From Bradyrhizobium yuanmingense (GTDB lineage Bacteria; Pseudomonadota; Alphaproteobacteria; Rhizobiales; Xanthobacteraceae), in the NCBI RefSeq assembly GCF_029167105.1, contig NZ_JARFML010000030.1:30443-94442 (forward strand): a stretch of 64,000 nucleotides of DNA. The letters are read 5' to 3'. The notes under the pieces are model-generated. The model saw nothing but the letters and a program-made list of their open reading frames with translations, searched no databases and was not told the DNA's origin. The position numbers were made by a program, and so were the translations under genes. The number at the start of each line of letters is the position of its first letter. Position 1 is the stretch's first letter. Shown piece by piece: positions 33,783-44,703 of the stretch.

Positions 33783-35345
33783 GTGGCGAAGAAGACGGCG
33801 ATCAAGAAGAAAAGTGTGTTGAAGAAGACGACAAGGACTTTGAAGAAGGTGGGCTCCGGCCGCAAGAGCGCCGTGGCCAAGCCGGCCGGAAAGGCCGCTG
33901 CCGGCAAATCGGCGAAGCCGCGGCGCCCGAAGGGGCCGGCCTGGCAATGGTCGGCGGTCGAGACCGCGGCCGCGATCCGCTCCGGCGCCATCTCCGCGGT
34001 CGAGGCGGTGGAAGCGCATCTCGAACGCATGCGCACCGTCAATCCGAAGCTGAATGCGGTCGTCGTCGATCTCTCGGAGGAAGCTCTGAAAGCGGCGCAC
34101 GCGGCCGACAAGCAGCGCGCGAAGGGCGGCGAGCTCGGCCTCCTGCACGGCGTGCCGATTACGATCAAGGAAAATGTCGACTACGAGGGCCGGCCGAATT
34201 TCAACGGCGTGCCCGCCAACAAGGACCTCATCGCACCATCGGATGCGCCCGTGGTGCGCAACCTGAAGAAATCAGGCGCGATCGTCATCGGTCTCACCAA
34301 CACGCCCGAATTCTCCTTTCGCGGCTTCACCGACAATCCCCTGCACGGGCTGACGCTCAACCCCTGGGATCCCGACATCACCTGCGGCGGCTCCTCCGGG
34401 GGCGCGGGCTCGGCGGTCGCGGCGGGCATCGGTACCATTGCCCACGGCAACGACATCGGCGGCTCGCTGCGCTGGCCGGCGCATTGCAACGGCGTTGCCA
34501 CCATCAAGCCGACGCAGGGCCGCATCCCCGCCTTCAACGCAAGCGCAACGTCGGAACGGCCGATGCTGGCGCATCTGATGTCGGCGCAGGGGCCGCTCGC
34601 GCGCCATGTCGCCGACGTGCGCCTCGCTTTGGAGGTGATGAGCCAGCGCGATCCGCGCGATCCCTGGTGGGTGCCCGCGCCGCTGGTCGGCGAGCGGCCG
34701 AAGCGGCCGATCAAGGTTGCACTGGCAAAGATCCCTGAGGACATGGACGTCGATCCCTCTGTCGCCGCGGCGCTGCGCCAGGCTGCCGATCATCTCGAGC
34801 GGTCCGGCTACCGCGTCAGCGAGGTCGAGGTGCCCGACATCAACGGGGTCTGGCAAACCTGGTGCGACATCATCACCAACGAGACTGTGATGATGCAGGA
34901 GGCCGCCATGCTGAAGGTCACGTCCGAGGATTTTCACAAGTCCTGGAGCGGCATGAAGGCCAAGGCCAACGTGCTCGACCTCAAGGGCTGGATGCAGGCG
35001 ACCGCCGCGCGCAGCGGTCACATCCGTGCCTGGCAAATGTTCTTCGAAGACTATCCGGTCGTGCTGGCGCCGACCACGGTGAAACCGACGCCCGGCCCGC
35101 GCGACGATACCGTCAGTGCCGAGCGCGTACGCGAGATCTTCTGGGGCGAGATCCGCTTCATCTCCGCGATCAACGTGCTCGGCCTGCCCGGCGCGGTGGT
35201 GCCGGTGGCGCTCCACGACGGTAAGCCGATCGGCGTGCAGCTCATCGCCGGGCGCTATCGCGAGGATCTCGCGCTCGATGCCGCGGCCGCCATCGAAAAG
35301 CGTGCGGGCGTGCTCGCGCGCCGGCTGTGGGAGCGGATGGCTTAG
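33783..35345 (+). CDS. Amidase with a lysine/alanine-rich N-terminal tail
   Basis: Amidase-signature enzyme of 520 residues. Catalytic Lys is in PITIKENVDYEG, cis-Ser in CGGSSGGAGSAVA and the nucleophile in GNDIGGSLRWPAH. The first 50 residues are strikingly basic (KKTAIKKKSVLKKTTRTLKK, then AKPAGKAAAGKSAKPRRPKG) and resemble histone-H1/HU-tail sequence rather than a signal peptide. GTG 33783 follows AGGAG by 7 bases, so the tail is genuinely translated. The body length is normal for the family. Substrate unknown. It is flanked by an aldo/keto reductase gene and methionine genes with no clear operon. Confidence 0.88.
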   Translation: MAKKTAIKKKSVLKKTTRTLKKVGSGRKSAVAKPAGKAAAGKSAKPRRPKGPAWQWSAVETAAAIRSGAISAVEAVEAHLERMRTVNPKLNAVVVDLSEEALKAAHAADKQRAKGGELGLLHGVPITIKENVDYEGRPNFNGVPANKDLIAPSDAPVVRNLKKSGAIVIGLTNTPEFSFRGFTDNPLHGLTLNPWDPDITCGGSSGGAGSAVAAGIGTIAHGNDIGGSLRWPAHCNGVATIKPTQGRIPAFNASATSERPMLAHLMSAQGPLARHVADVRLALEVMSQRDPRDPWWVPAPLVGERPKRPIKVALAKIPEDMDVDPSVAAALRQAADHLERSGYRVSEVEVPDINGVWQTWCDIITNETVMMQEAAMLKVTSEDFHKSWSGMKAKANVLDLKGWMQATAARSGHIRAWQMFFEDYPVVLAPTTVKPTPGPRDDTVSAERVREIFWGEIRFISAINVLGLPGAVVPVALHDGKPIGVQLIAGRYREDLALDAAAAIEKRAGVLARRLWERMA

Positions 35346-35504
35346 TGCACCTTCGCCGCGTCGATCTGCCTTCTTCAGGCCGCGAGAAGGCAGACGGCAC
35401 GGCGACTGCGCAAGACGCAGCACTTTGTTAACGCGCATTAACCCGAATGCCGGCAAATTTCCCAGCAAACGTTATGGTTACTTCCTCGATCTCTATGCGA
35501 ATTA

Positions 35505-35547
35505 TTGTCCGCTTTACCACCCGCCTCTAACACGGCGTAGCGGACAA
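35505..35547 (+). promoter_or_regulatory. Structured leader upstream of metY
   Basis: TTGTCCGCT and AGCGGACAA form a perfect 9-bp stem, with an inner CGCC/GGCG stem, about 55 bases before the metY start. It does not match the SAM-II consensus (no GATTTGA or GCTAAAAAGCC element), so a known riboswitch is not claimed. Confidence 0.4.
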
Positions 35548-35602
35548 CGCACATGCCTCATACAGGCCAATAAGTGCGGCCCGCCCACGCGGAGGTGGCA
35601 CG

Positions 35603-36904
35603 ATGCGCAATGAGACGATCGCTATTCACGCCGGCTACGAGCCCGAAGCAACCACGCATGCAGTCGCGGTGCCGATTTACCAGACCGCGGCCTACGCTTT
35701 TGACAGCGCCGACCACGGCGCGGCGCTCTTCAATCTCGAGACAGAGGGCTTTCGCTACAGCCGCATCGCCAATCCGACGAGCGCGGTGCTGGAGAAGCGC
35801 ATCGCGCAGCTCGAAGGCGGCGTCGGCGCGCTCGCGGTCGCGACCGGTCAGGCGGCGCTGCACTTCGCCTTCGTCAACGTCGCCGATCACGGCGGCAACA
35901 TCGTCTCCGTGCCGCAGCTCTACGGCACCACGCACACGCTGCTCTCCCACATCCTGCCGCGCCAGGGCATCATCGGCCGTTTTGCCGAGAGCGACAAGCC
36001 AGAGGCGGTCGAGAAGCTGATCGACGAGAACACCCGCGCCGTGTTCGCCGAGACCATCGGCAATCCCGCGGGCAATGTCTGCGACATCGAGGCGCTGGCG
36101 AAGATCGCGCACGCGCATGGCGTGCCGCTGATCGTCGACAACACCGTCGCCACCCCGATCCTCTTCAAGCCGTTCGACTACGGCGCCGATATCGCGGTGC
36201 ATTCGCTGACCAAGTTTCTGGGCGGTCACGGCACCACGCTCGGCGGCGCCATCGTCGATTCCGGAAATTTTCCGTGGGCCGAGCACGCCGACCGCTTCCC
36301 GGCCTACAACAAGCCCGACGCTTCCTATCACGGCCTCGTCTATGCCGAGCGCTTCGGCAAGACCGCCTATATCGAGCGCGCGCGCAGCGTCTATCAGCGC
36401 ACCATGGGCTCGGTGCTGTCGCCGTTCAATGCCTTCCTGCTGCTCCAGGGCGTCGAGACCGTGGCGCTGCGCATGGAGCGCCATGTCGAGAACGCCCGCA
36501 AGGTCGCCGAATTCCTGCGCGGCGATCCGCGCGTGGCCTGGGTCAACTACACCGGTTTCCCGGACAGTCCCTATTATCCCCTGGTGCAGAAGTACCTGAA
36601 CGGGAATGCCTCCTCGCTGTTCACCTTCGGCATCCAGGGCGGCATGGAGGCCGGCAAGGCGTTCTACGATGCGCTGAAGCTGATCACGCGGCTCGTCAAT
36701 ATCGGCGATGCCAAGTCGCTCGCCTGCCACCCGGCGTCGACCACTCATCGCCAGATGTCGGCGGAGCAGCAGCGCGTCGCCGGCGTGCTGCCGGAGACGA
36801 TCCGTCTGTCGATCGGCATCGAGCATGTCTCTGATATCATCGAGGACATCGACCAGGCGCTGGAAAAGGCCTGCCCGTCGGCGCGCCGCGAGGCCGCGGA
36901 GTAG
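35603..36904 (+). CDS. metY: O-acetyl/O-succinylhomoserine sulfhydrylase
   Basis: PLP enzyme of 433 residues that makes homocysteine from an acylated homoserine and sulfide. The cofactor Lys204 is in VHSLTKFLGGHG. Other Cys/Met-metabolism family signatures are RYSRIANPTSAVLEKRIAQL, ALAVATGQAAL, FAETIGNPAGNV and the C-terminal SLACHPASTTHRQM. GGAGG lies 7 bases before the ATG. metA starts 12 bp downstream, so both steps of direct sulfhydrylation are in one operon; since MetA-type partners usually transfer succinate, the donor preference is uncertain (MetY versus MetZ). Confidence 0.93.
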   Translation: MRNETIAIHAGYEPEATTHAVAVPIYQTAAYAFDSADHGAALFNLETEGFRYSRIANPTSAVLEKRIAQLEGGVGALAVATGQAALHFAFVNVADHGGNIVSVPQLYGTTHTLLSHILPRQGIIGRFAESDKPEAVEKLIDENTRAVFAETIGNPAGNVCDIEALAKIAHAHGVPLIVDNTVATPILFKPFDYGADIAVHSLTKFLGGHGTTLGGAIVDSGNFPWAEHADRFPAYNKPDASYHGLVYAERFGKTAYIERARSVYQRTMGSVLSPFNAFLLLQGVETVALRMERHVENARKVAEFLRGDPRVAWVNYTGFPDSPYYPLVQKYLNGNASSLFTFGIQGGMEAGKAFYDALKLITRLVNIGDAKSLACHPASTTHRQMSAEQQRVAGVLPETIRLSIGIEHVSDIIEDIDQALEKACPSARREAAE

Positions 36905-36916
36905 GCGGCGCCGGCC

Positions 36917-37915
36917 ATGACGATCTTGATCGACAAGGATCAGGTCATCGCGGGCCCGACGCTGGTGCCGGCCGCGCACGATCTCGCGCGCGATGCTGGC
37001 GCCGAGCTCACCATCGGCCTCGTCAACAACATGCCGGATGCCGCGTTGAAGGCGACTGAGCGGCAGTTCATGAAGCTGCTTCAGGCCGCAGCAGGCTCGC
37101 GCCGTATCCGCTTCCACTGCTTCTCGCTTCCCAGCGTGAAGCGGTCGCCGGAAGCCAAGTGGCACGTTGAGAGCGAGTATTCCAATCTTTCCGATCTCGA
37201 GCACGGCAAATTCGATGGTCTGATCGTGACGGGCGCAGAGCCGATAGCGCCCGAGCTCGACGGGGAGCCGTATTGGCGCGACCTCACAAACCTGGTCGAC
37301 TGGGCCAAGGCCAACACGCGTTCGACAATCTGGTCGTGCCTTGCCGCGCATGCCGCGGTGCTGCATCTCGACGGCATTGAACGGCGGCGGCTGCCGGCCA
37401 AATGTCACGGCATTTTCGATTGCGAGATCGCCGCGAACGATACGCTGACGCGTTCTGCGTCTGCGCCGCTCAAGGTCTCGCATTCACGTCTGAACGAGAT
37501 CGCCGAGGACGACCTCGTGCAGGCCGGTTATCAGGTGCTGACACGCTCACAGGAGGCTGGCGTCGACGTCTTCGTTCGCCAATACGCCAGCCGCTTCGTG
37601 TTCTTCCAGGGCCACCCCGAATATGACGCGCTGTCGCTGCAGCGCGAATATCTGCGCGACATCGGCCGCTACCTCGCGCGGGAGCGGGAGACCTATCCGC
37701 GCGTGCCGGTGAGTTATTTTGACGCAGCGACCGAGGAGAAGCTGGCGCGCTTCGAGAGGAAGGCGGCGCACCAGCGCCATCCGGCGCTCAGCAACGAGCT
37801 GCCCGCGCTGAAGCTGCGCGCCGATATCGGCGCTGGCGATGCGGCGGCGGTGCTCTTCCGAAATTGGTTGCGTTATCTCGGCGCGGACGCCGACGCGTCG
37901 ATGTCGGTGCGCTAG
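36917..37915 (+). CDS. metA: Homoserine O-acyltransferase, MetA type
   Basis: Activates homoserine with an acyl group (succinyl or acetyl) for methionine synthesis. Protein of 332 residues of the glutamine-amidotransferase-like fold. GLVNNMPDAALKATERQFMK near 34, the nucleophile Cys141 in IWSCLAAHAA and the His233/Glu235 pair in FFQGHPEYD correspond to the MetA active site. The spacing differs somewhat from enterobacterial MetA, as in other rhizobial copies. It directly follows metY. Confidence 0.9.
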   Translation: MTILIDKDQVIAGPTLVPAAHDLARDAGAELTIGLVNNMPDAALKATERQFMKLLQAAAGSRRIRFHCFSLPSVKRSPEAKWHVESEYSNLSDLEHGKFDGLIVTGAEPIAPELDGEPYWRDLTNLVDWAKANTRSTIWSCLAAHAAVLHLDGIERRRLPAKCHGIFDCEIAANDTLTRSASAPLKVSHSRLNEIAEDDLVQAGYQVLTRSQEAGVDVFVRQYASRFVFFQGHPEYDALSLQREYLRDIGRYLARERETYPRVPVSYFDAATEEKLARFERKAAHQRHPALSNELPALKLRADIGAGDAAAVLFRNWLRYLGADADASMSVR

Positions 37916-38021
37916 CCGAAGCGGTCTTGGTTCGGCGTTAGGATTACCCGGGCGTTAGGCTTGCCTCGACCTGCGCACGAATGTTTCAGTAGAGCAAGAA
38001 GGCATCACAGGAAACGCAGTC

Positions 38022-38765
38022 GTGTGGTCGGCACTCCAGGGACGCGTAAGCAATCGGCTGGCCCGGCATTTCCGCGCCGCGCCGCACCGGCTGCCCGCGC
38101 ATGCGCCGATGGTGAGCTTCACGTTCGACGATGCCCCCGATAGCGCCGCGAGCGAGGGCGCCGAGCTTCTGCAGCGGCATGGCGGCCGCGGCACCTATTA
38201 CCTTGCCGGCAGCCTGATCGGTCGGCCGTTGGAGCATTGGCATGGCTTGTCGGATGACGCGATCGTCCGCCTTCACCGCGCCGGGCACGAGATTGCCTGC
38301 CACACCTACTCGCATCAGAACTCCGCCACGCTCGACGAAGCCGCCATGGCGCGCGAGATCGAGCGGAACCGAAGCCATCTCCGCGGCATCGATGCTTCGA
38401 TCACGCTGGAGAATTTCGCCTATCCCTATGGCATCGCCTCGGTCTGGCGCAAGCCGCAGCTGACAAAAGCCTTCCGTTCCGCGCGCGGCATTCTTCCCGG
38501 CGTCAACAGCGGCGTCATCGATCTCCAATTCCTGCGCGCCTCGCCCTTGGTCGATTGCGAGATCGACGAGGCCGGGGTCGATCGCTATTTCGACGAGGCG
38601 GTCGCGAGCGGCGGCTGGTTGATCTTCTACGGCCACGACGTCACCGACAGACCGAGTCCCTTTGGCTGCACGCCGCATCTGATGCGTCATGCGCTCGAGG
38701 CGGCCGGCAGACGCAACATGCCGATCGTGACCGTCGCAGAAGCGCTGCGACGGATCGGTGCGTAG
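38022..38765 (+). CDS. Polysaccharide deacetylase (NodB-like, CE4)
   Basis: Protein of 247 residues from GTG 38022 (AGGA about 9 bases upstream). CE4 motifs: VSFTFDDAPDSAASEG (motif 1, catalytic Asp and metal Asp), HEIACHTYSHQNSATLD (motif 2 metal His residues), YPYGIASVWR and IFYGHDVTD near the C-terminus. There is no signal peptide, so a cytoplasmic substrate or sugar-nucleotide intermediate is possible. It is not in a nod cluster and should not be read as NodB itself. Confidence 0.88.
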   Translation: MWSALQGRVSNRLARHFRAAPHRLPAHAPMVSFTFDDAPDSAASEGAELLQRHGGRGTYYLAGSLIGRPLEHWHGLSDDAIVRLHRAGHEIACHTYSHQNSATLDEAAMAREIERNRSHLRGIDASITLENFAYPYGIASVWRKPQLTKAFRSARGILPGVNSGVIDLQFLRASPLVDCEIDEAGVDRYFDEAVASGGWLIFYGHDVTDRPSPFGCTPHLMRHALEAAGRRNMPIVTVAEALRRIGA

Positions 38766-39037
38766 CCTCCTTCTTCACCTCTCCCCGCTTGCGGGCAGAG
38801 GTCGGATAGCATCGAAGATGCAATCCGGGTGAGGGGGTACAGGTCCATCGGCGGTCTCATGTGTGGAGAGAAGCCCCTCACCCCAACCCTCCAGTGCGAG
38901 CGAAGCTCGTCGCGTCCCCGTAAGGACGGGGAGAGGGGGACGAAGCAGTGTTGCCTCGCCTCCAAACAGTCTTGCCACAGCCACACCAGCATGCGACTGG
39001 CCTTATGACGAATCCCACGGCCTGATCTGCTCCGCCC
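38766..39037. repeat. Intergenic repeat-rich region before recQ
   Basis: No gene. Contains short palindromic blocks: CCTCTCCCCGC/GCGGGCAGAGG at about 38778, GGTGAGGGG with a later CCCCTCACC, and GTCCCCGT/ACGGGGAG near 38920. Similar blocks follow otsA, consistent with a dispersed extragenic repeat family. Confidence 0.5.
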
Positions 39038-40903
<1,866 letters not shown>

Positions 40904-40953
40904 GGAGCACCCCCGTCGTCATCCCGGACAAGCGCGCCTCAAGCGCGCGCAGA

Positions 40954-41046
40954 TCCGGGATCCATAACCACAGGGAGAAGTTTGTTGCAGCAGGCTGGCA
41001 ACCACGAGTCCGCGCCAAACGCCTCCCTGTGGTTATGGGTCCCGGG
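40954..41046. repeat. Long imperfect palindrome after recQ
   Basis: Arms of 23-24 bp (40954-40977 and 41023-41046) pair with two mismatches; the core is ATAACCACAGGGAG/CTCCCTGTGGTTAT. Inner sequence is 45 bp. It lies between convergent recQ and acdS and may act as a bidirectional terminator. Confidence 0.75.
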
Positions 41047-41109
41047 CTCGCGACTTCCTCGCGCCCCGGGACGACAGCAGTGTATGACGCGCGAGCGCTA
41101 CGCCCTCAC

Positions 41110-42126
41110 TCACCCGTTCCTGAACGCATACGCATAGCCGTTCAGCGCGGGCGCGCCGCCGAGATGGGCGTAGAGAATCTTCGCGCCCTTCTCGAAATAG
41201 CCCTTCTTGGCGAGATCGATCAGGCCCTGCATCGACTTGCCCTCGTAGACGGGGTCGGTGATCATGCCTTCGAGACGCGCGGTGAGGCGGATCGCTTCCT
41301 TGGTCTCCTCCGACGGCACGCCATAGGCGGGATAGGCGTAGTCCTCGATCAGCACGACGTCGTCGGCGACGAGATCCTTGCCGAGCTCGACGAGCTTTGC
41401 CGTGTTCTGCGCGATCTCGAGCACCTGAGCCTTGGTCTGGGCGGGCGTGAAGGAGGCATCGATGCCGATCACCTTTCGCGCACGGCCGTCCGCCGCAAAG
41501 CCGACCAGCATGCCGGCATGGGTGGAACCGGTGACGGTGCAGACGACGATGTAGTCGAACTTGAAGCCGAGCTCGGCTTCCTGCTTGCGCACCTCCTCGG
41601 CAAAGCCGACATAGCCGAGGCCGCCAAACTTATGCACGGAGGCACCGGCGGGAATGGCGTAGGGCTTGCCGCCGGCGGCCTTCACTTCCTCGATCGCCTG
41701 CTCCCAGCTCTTGCGGATGCCGATATCGAAGCCGTCGTCGACCAGGCGCACGTCGGCGCCCATGATGCGCGAGAGCATGATGTTGCCGACGCGGTCATAG
41801 ACGGCGTCCTCGTGCGGCACCCAGGCTTCCTGCACCAGGCGGCATTTCATGCCGAGCTTGGCTGCGACCGCCGCGATCATGCGGGTGTGGTTCGATTGCA
41901 CACCGCCGATCGAGACCAGCGTATCGGCATTGGAGGCGATCGCATCGGGGATAATGTATTCGAGCTTGCGCAGCTTGTTGCCGCCATAGGCGAGACCGGA
42001 ATTGCAGTCCTCGCGCTTGGCATAGACCTCGACATGGCCGCCGAGATGTTTTGTCAAGCGCTCCAGCTTCTCGATGGGCGTCGGGCCGAAGGTCAGAGGA
42101 TAGCGCGGAAATTTGTCCAGCTTCAT
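41110..42126 (-). CDS. acdS: 1-aminocyclopropane-1-carboxylate deaminase
   Basis: PLP enzyme that cleaves the plant ethylene precursor ACC into ammonia and 2-oxobutanoate, a trait that promotes nodulation and root growth. Length is 338 residues as in characterised enzymes. Cofactor Lys51 (YGGNKLRKLEY), Ser78 region GGVQSNHTR, Tyr294-Glu295 in DPVYEGKS and Leu322 in AHLGGAP are all present; Glu295 and Leu322 separate true ACC deaminases from D-cysteine desulfhydrases. It is divergent from an Lrp-type regulator. Confidence 0.97.
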   Translation of the reverse strand: MKLDKFPRYPLTFGPTPIEKLERLTKHLGGHVEVYAKREDCNSGLAYGGNKLRKLEYIIPDAIASNADTLVSIGGVQSNHTRMIAAVAAKLGMKCRLVQEAWVPHEDAVYDRVGNIMLSRIMGADVRLVDDGFDIGIRKSWEQAIEEVKAAGGKPYAIPAGASVHKFGGLGYVGFAEEVRKQEAELGFKFDYIVVCTVTGSTHAGMLVGFAADGRARKVIGIDASFTPAQTKAQVLEIAQNTAKLVELGKDLVADDVVLIEDYAYPAYGVPSEETKEAIRLTARLEGMITDPVYEGKSMQGLIDLAKKGYFEKGAKILYAHLGGAPALNGYAYAFRNG

Positions 42127-42284
42127 GGGTCATCCCGATTGGCGTTGGTGTTGGCGGATCCCTAGCATTAGGTCGGAAAAATGTGCTCTCGAATATTGCG
42201 CCCATATTGGACGGTTTCTTGCGGAAGCTGCGCCAGTTGCTAATACTCCTTTCACAACATCATATATTTATGGAAGCTTCTTTC

Positions 42285-42749
42285 ATGACTGCCCGACTCG
42301 ACCGCACCGACCTTAAGATCCTGAGATTGCTTCAGAATAACGGTCGGCTCAGCAATGCCGAGCTGGCCGAAACGGTCGCGATCAGCCCCGCCACCTGCCA
42401 CCGGCGTACCCAGCGCCTGTTCGAGGACGGCTTCATCGCCAATGTCCGCGCCATGGTCGCGCCGAAGAAGGTGGCCAAGGGCACGCTGGTGATGGTCGGG
42501 GTCGTGCTCGACCGCTCGACGCCGGAAAGCTTTGCCACCTTCGAGCAGGCCGTTGCAAAACTGAAATTCGTGCTCGACTGCCATCTCGTCGCCGGCGATT
42601 TCGATTACTTCCTCAAGATCCGCGTCGGCGACATGGAGGATTTCAACCGCATCCATGGCGAGCAGCTCATCGCGCTGCCCGGCGTGCGCCAGACCCGAAC
42701 CTTCTTCGTGATGAAGGAAGTCGTCGACAACGCGCCGCTGGAGTTTTGA
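42285..42749 (+). CDS. acdR: Lrp/AsnC regulator, probable activator of acdS
   Basis: Protein of 154 residues. The N-terminal helix-turn-helix (LDRTDLKILRLLQNNGRLSN, then AELAETVAISPATCHRRTQR) is followed by a RAM/AsnC ligand-binding domain (FVLDCHLVAGDFDYFLKIRV, LPGVRQTRTFFVMKEV). ATG 42285 has GGAAG about 8 bases upstream; ATG 42270 would add five residues. The divergent position beside acdS, 158 bp apart, matches the acdR-acdS arrangement of rhizobia, where the regulator activates acdS in response to ACC. Confidence 0.9.
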   Translation: MTARLDRTDLKILRLLQNNGRLSNAELAETVAISPATCHRRTQRLFEDGFIANVRAMVAPKKVAKGTLVMVGVVLDRSTPESFATFEQAVAKLKFVLDCHLVAGDFDYFLKIRVGDMEDFNRIHGEQLIALPGVRQTRTFFVMKEVVDNAPLEF

Positions 42750-42854
42750 ACGGAAGCGTTTCCCAGCGAAGTGGAAGCCGGTTCGCATCATAAAACACGA
42801 CAAACAAAATCCAGCGCACTTGATGCGCGATCGGCCTCATGAGAGGTTCACCCG

Positions 42855-44018
42855 ATGCAGACATTCACCTTCCGCCAGCACAACCCGGCCGGGCCGGCCT
42901 ATCGGCGCGGCTGGGTCGACGAGGCCGTGGCCGCGATCGAGGCCGACCAGTGCCGCACCGCCGACACGCATCTGATCCGGCTGATCGTGCCGGCGCTATC
43001 GGGCATCGACATCTATCTGAAGGATGAGTCCACGCATCCGACCGGCAGCCTGAAGCACCGCCTCGCGCGCTCGCTGTTCCTCTATGCGCTCTGCAACGGA
43101 CACATCCGCGAAGGCACGCCCGTGGTCGAGGCCTCGTCGGGATCGACCGCGGTGTCGGAGGCCTATTTCGCAGAGATGATCGGCGTGCCCTTCTACGCCG
43201 TGATGCCGCGCACGACCTCGGCGGAGAAGATCGCCGCGATCGAGCATTATGGCGGCAACTGCCATTTGATCGACGACGGCCGCGCGCTCTATGCGGAAGC
43301 CGCCGCGCTCGCCGGCCGGCTGAACGGCCATTACATGGACCAGTTCACCTTTGCCGAGCGCGCCACCGACTGGCGCGGCAACAACAACATCGCCGAATCG
43401 ATCTTCACACAGTTGCAGGGCGAGCCGCGCCCGCTGCCGGACTGGATCGTGATGGGCGCCGGCACCGGCGGCACCTCGGCCACCATCGGGCGCTATCTGC
43501 GCTATCGGCAATATCCGACCCGGCTGTGCGTCGCCGATGTCGAGCATTCTGCCTTCTTCGACTGCTTCCGAACGCAGGACCGCTCCCATGTCTGCGACCG
43601 CCCGTCGTTGATCGAGGGCGTCGGCCGGCCGCGTTGCGAACCCTCCTTCGTGCCCGGCGTGGTCGACCGCATGATGAAGATCCCGGATGCGGCGACGATC
43701 GCGGCGATGAACGTGCTGTCGCGACGGCTGCGCCGCCCGGTCGGCGGCTCCACCGGAACCAACTTCCTGGCGCTGTGCCGGCTCGCCTCGGAGATGCGCC
43801 AGGCGAGCGTCACGGGATCGCTGGTGACGCTGATCTGCGATTCCGGCGAGCGCTATCGGCAGACCTATTACGAACCCGCCTGGCTCGCCGCGCGCGGCCT
43901 CGATCCGGCGCCGTTCGAGACGGCGCTGTCGTCGTTCCTCGCCACAGGTGAGCCACTGACAATGGACGTCGACGACGTGGTCAATTCTCAAAGCCTGCAA
44001 AACCCCACGGCGTCATAG
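42855..44018 (+). CDS. PLP-dependent cysteine synthase/desulfhydrase family protein (Cds1-like)
   Basis: Beta-family PLP enzyme of 387 residues. The cofactor Lys is in THPTGSLKHRLARSL, the phosphate-binding loop is VMGAGTGGTSATIGRYLR and SSGSTAVSEAYFAEMIGVPF is the substrate loop. The long C-terminal extension (VGGSTGTNFLALCRLASEM) matches Cds1-type L-cysteine desulfhydrases rather than CysK/CysM. It lies on the same strand 105 bp after acdR. Reaction is inferred: cysteine to sulfide, pyruvate and ammonia. Confidence 0.8.
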   Translation: MQTFTFRQHNPAGPAYRRGWVDEAVAAIEADQCRTADTHLIRLIVPALSGIDIYLKDESTHPTGSLKHRLARSLFLYALCNGHIREGTPVVEASSGSTAVSEAYFAEMIGVPFYAVMPRTTSAEKIAAIEHYGGNCHLIDDGRALYAEAAALAGRLNGHYMDQFTFAERATDWRGNNNIAESIFTQLQGEPRPLPDWIVMGAGTGGTSATIGRYLRYRQYPTRLCVADVEHSAFFDCFRTQDRSHVCDRPSLIEGVGRPRCEPSFVPGVVDRMMKIPDAATIAAMNVLSRRLRRPVGGSTGTNFLALCRLASEMRQASVTGSLVTLICDSGERYRQTYYEPAWLAARGLDPAPFETALSSFLATGEPLTMDVDDVVNSQSLQNPTAS

Positions 44019-44127
44019 CCGAGATCTGCCTGGCATTTGCGAAATCGCACGGTCGTCACGGCAACTTCACTTGCCTTGGGCAGACATGCAGGTGACGGTT
44101 GCGTCTTCTCAACGAGGAGACCCTACC

Positions 44128-44688
44128 GTGCGCCTTCCCATTCTCGATCCGAAAGAGCTGACTGACGAACAGAAGCCGCTCTATGACGACATGCGGGCCG
44201 GCATCAAGGACCACTTCAAGGGTTTCGTGAACATGCGCGAGGACGGCGCGCTGCTCGGGCCCTGGAATCCCTGGATCCGCGAGCCGCGCTTCGGCAAGCC
44301 GGTGTGGGAGCTGGTCAAGGCAATCGCGTCGAACCCGCTGCTGCCCGCGGCCGTACGCGAGGTCGCGATCCTGGTCACCGGCTCGCATTTCCGCTCCGGT
44401 TACGAGCTCTATGCCCATGTGCTGGTGGCCGAGCAGCGTGGCCTCTCCGACGAGAAGCTCGCGACCATCGTCGCCGGGCAGCGGCCGGTGGATCTCACCA
44501 AGCAGGAAGCCATCGCCTACGACATGGCTTCGGCACTGGTCAGCGGCGGCGTGCTGCCGGAGCTGACCTGGCGTGCGGCCGTGAAGGAATTCGGCGAGCA
44601 CGGCGCGGCCGAGCTGTCCTATCTCGTCGGCGTCTACTGCATGGTCTCGGTCACGCTCAACACCTTCGACGTGCCGGTGCCCGAGTAG
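44128..44688 (+). CDS. Carboxymuconolactone decarboxylase/AhpD-like protein
   Basis: Protein of 186 residues from GTG 44128, with GAGGAG about 8 bases upstream; the ATG at 44071 lacks a site. The CMD fold shows in LLPAAVREVAILVTGSHFRS, YELYAHVLVAEQRGLSDEKL and VGVYCMVSVTLNTFDV. The usual Cys-x-x-Cys pair of AhpD is absent (GSHFRSGYELYAH in that position), so it is probably a carboxymuconolactone-decarboxylase-like enzyme rather than a peroxidase partner. Confidence 0.8.
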   Translation: MRLPILDPKELTDEQKPLYDDMRAGIKDHFKGFVNMREDGALLGPWNPWIREPRFGKPVWELVKAIASNPLLPAAVREVAILVTGSHFRSGYELYAHVLVAEQRGLSDEKLATIVAGQRPVDLTKQEAIAYDMASALVSGGVLPELTWRAAVKEFGEHGAAELSYLVGVYCMVSVTLNTFDVPVPE

Positions 44689-44703
44689 ACCCAGCTGCTT
44701 CCG

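Noticed and set aside
35346..35602. SAM-II riboswitch before metY
   Set aside because: The conserved GATTTGA and GCTAAAAAGCC-type elements are absent; only an unassigned stem was kept.
38022..38765. Reading the polysaccharide deacetylase as nodB
   Set aside because: No nodA, nodC or nod box nearby; CE4 enzymes are widespread.
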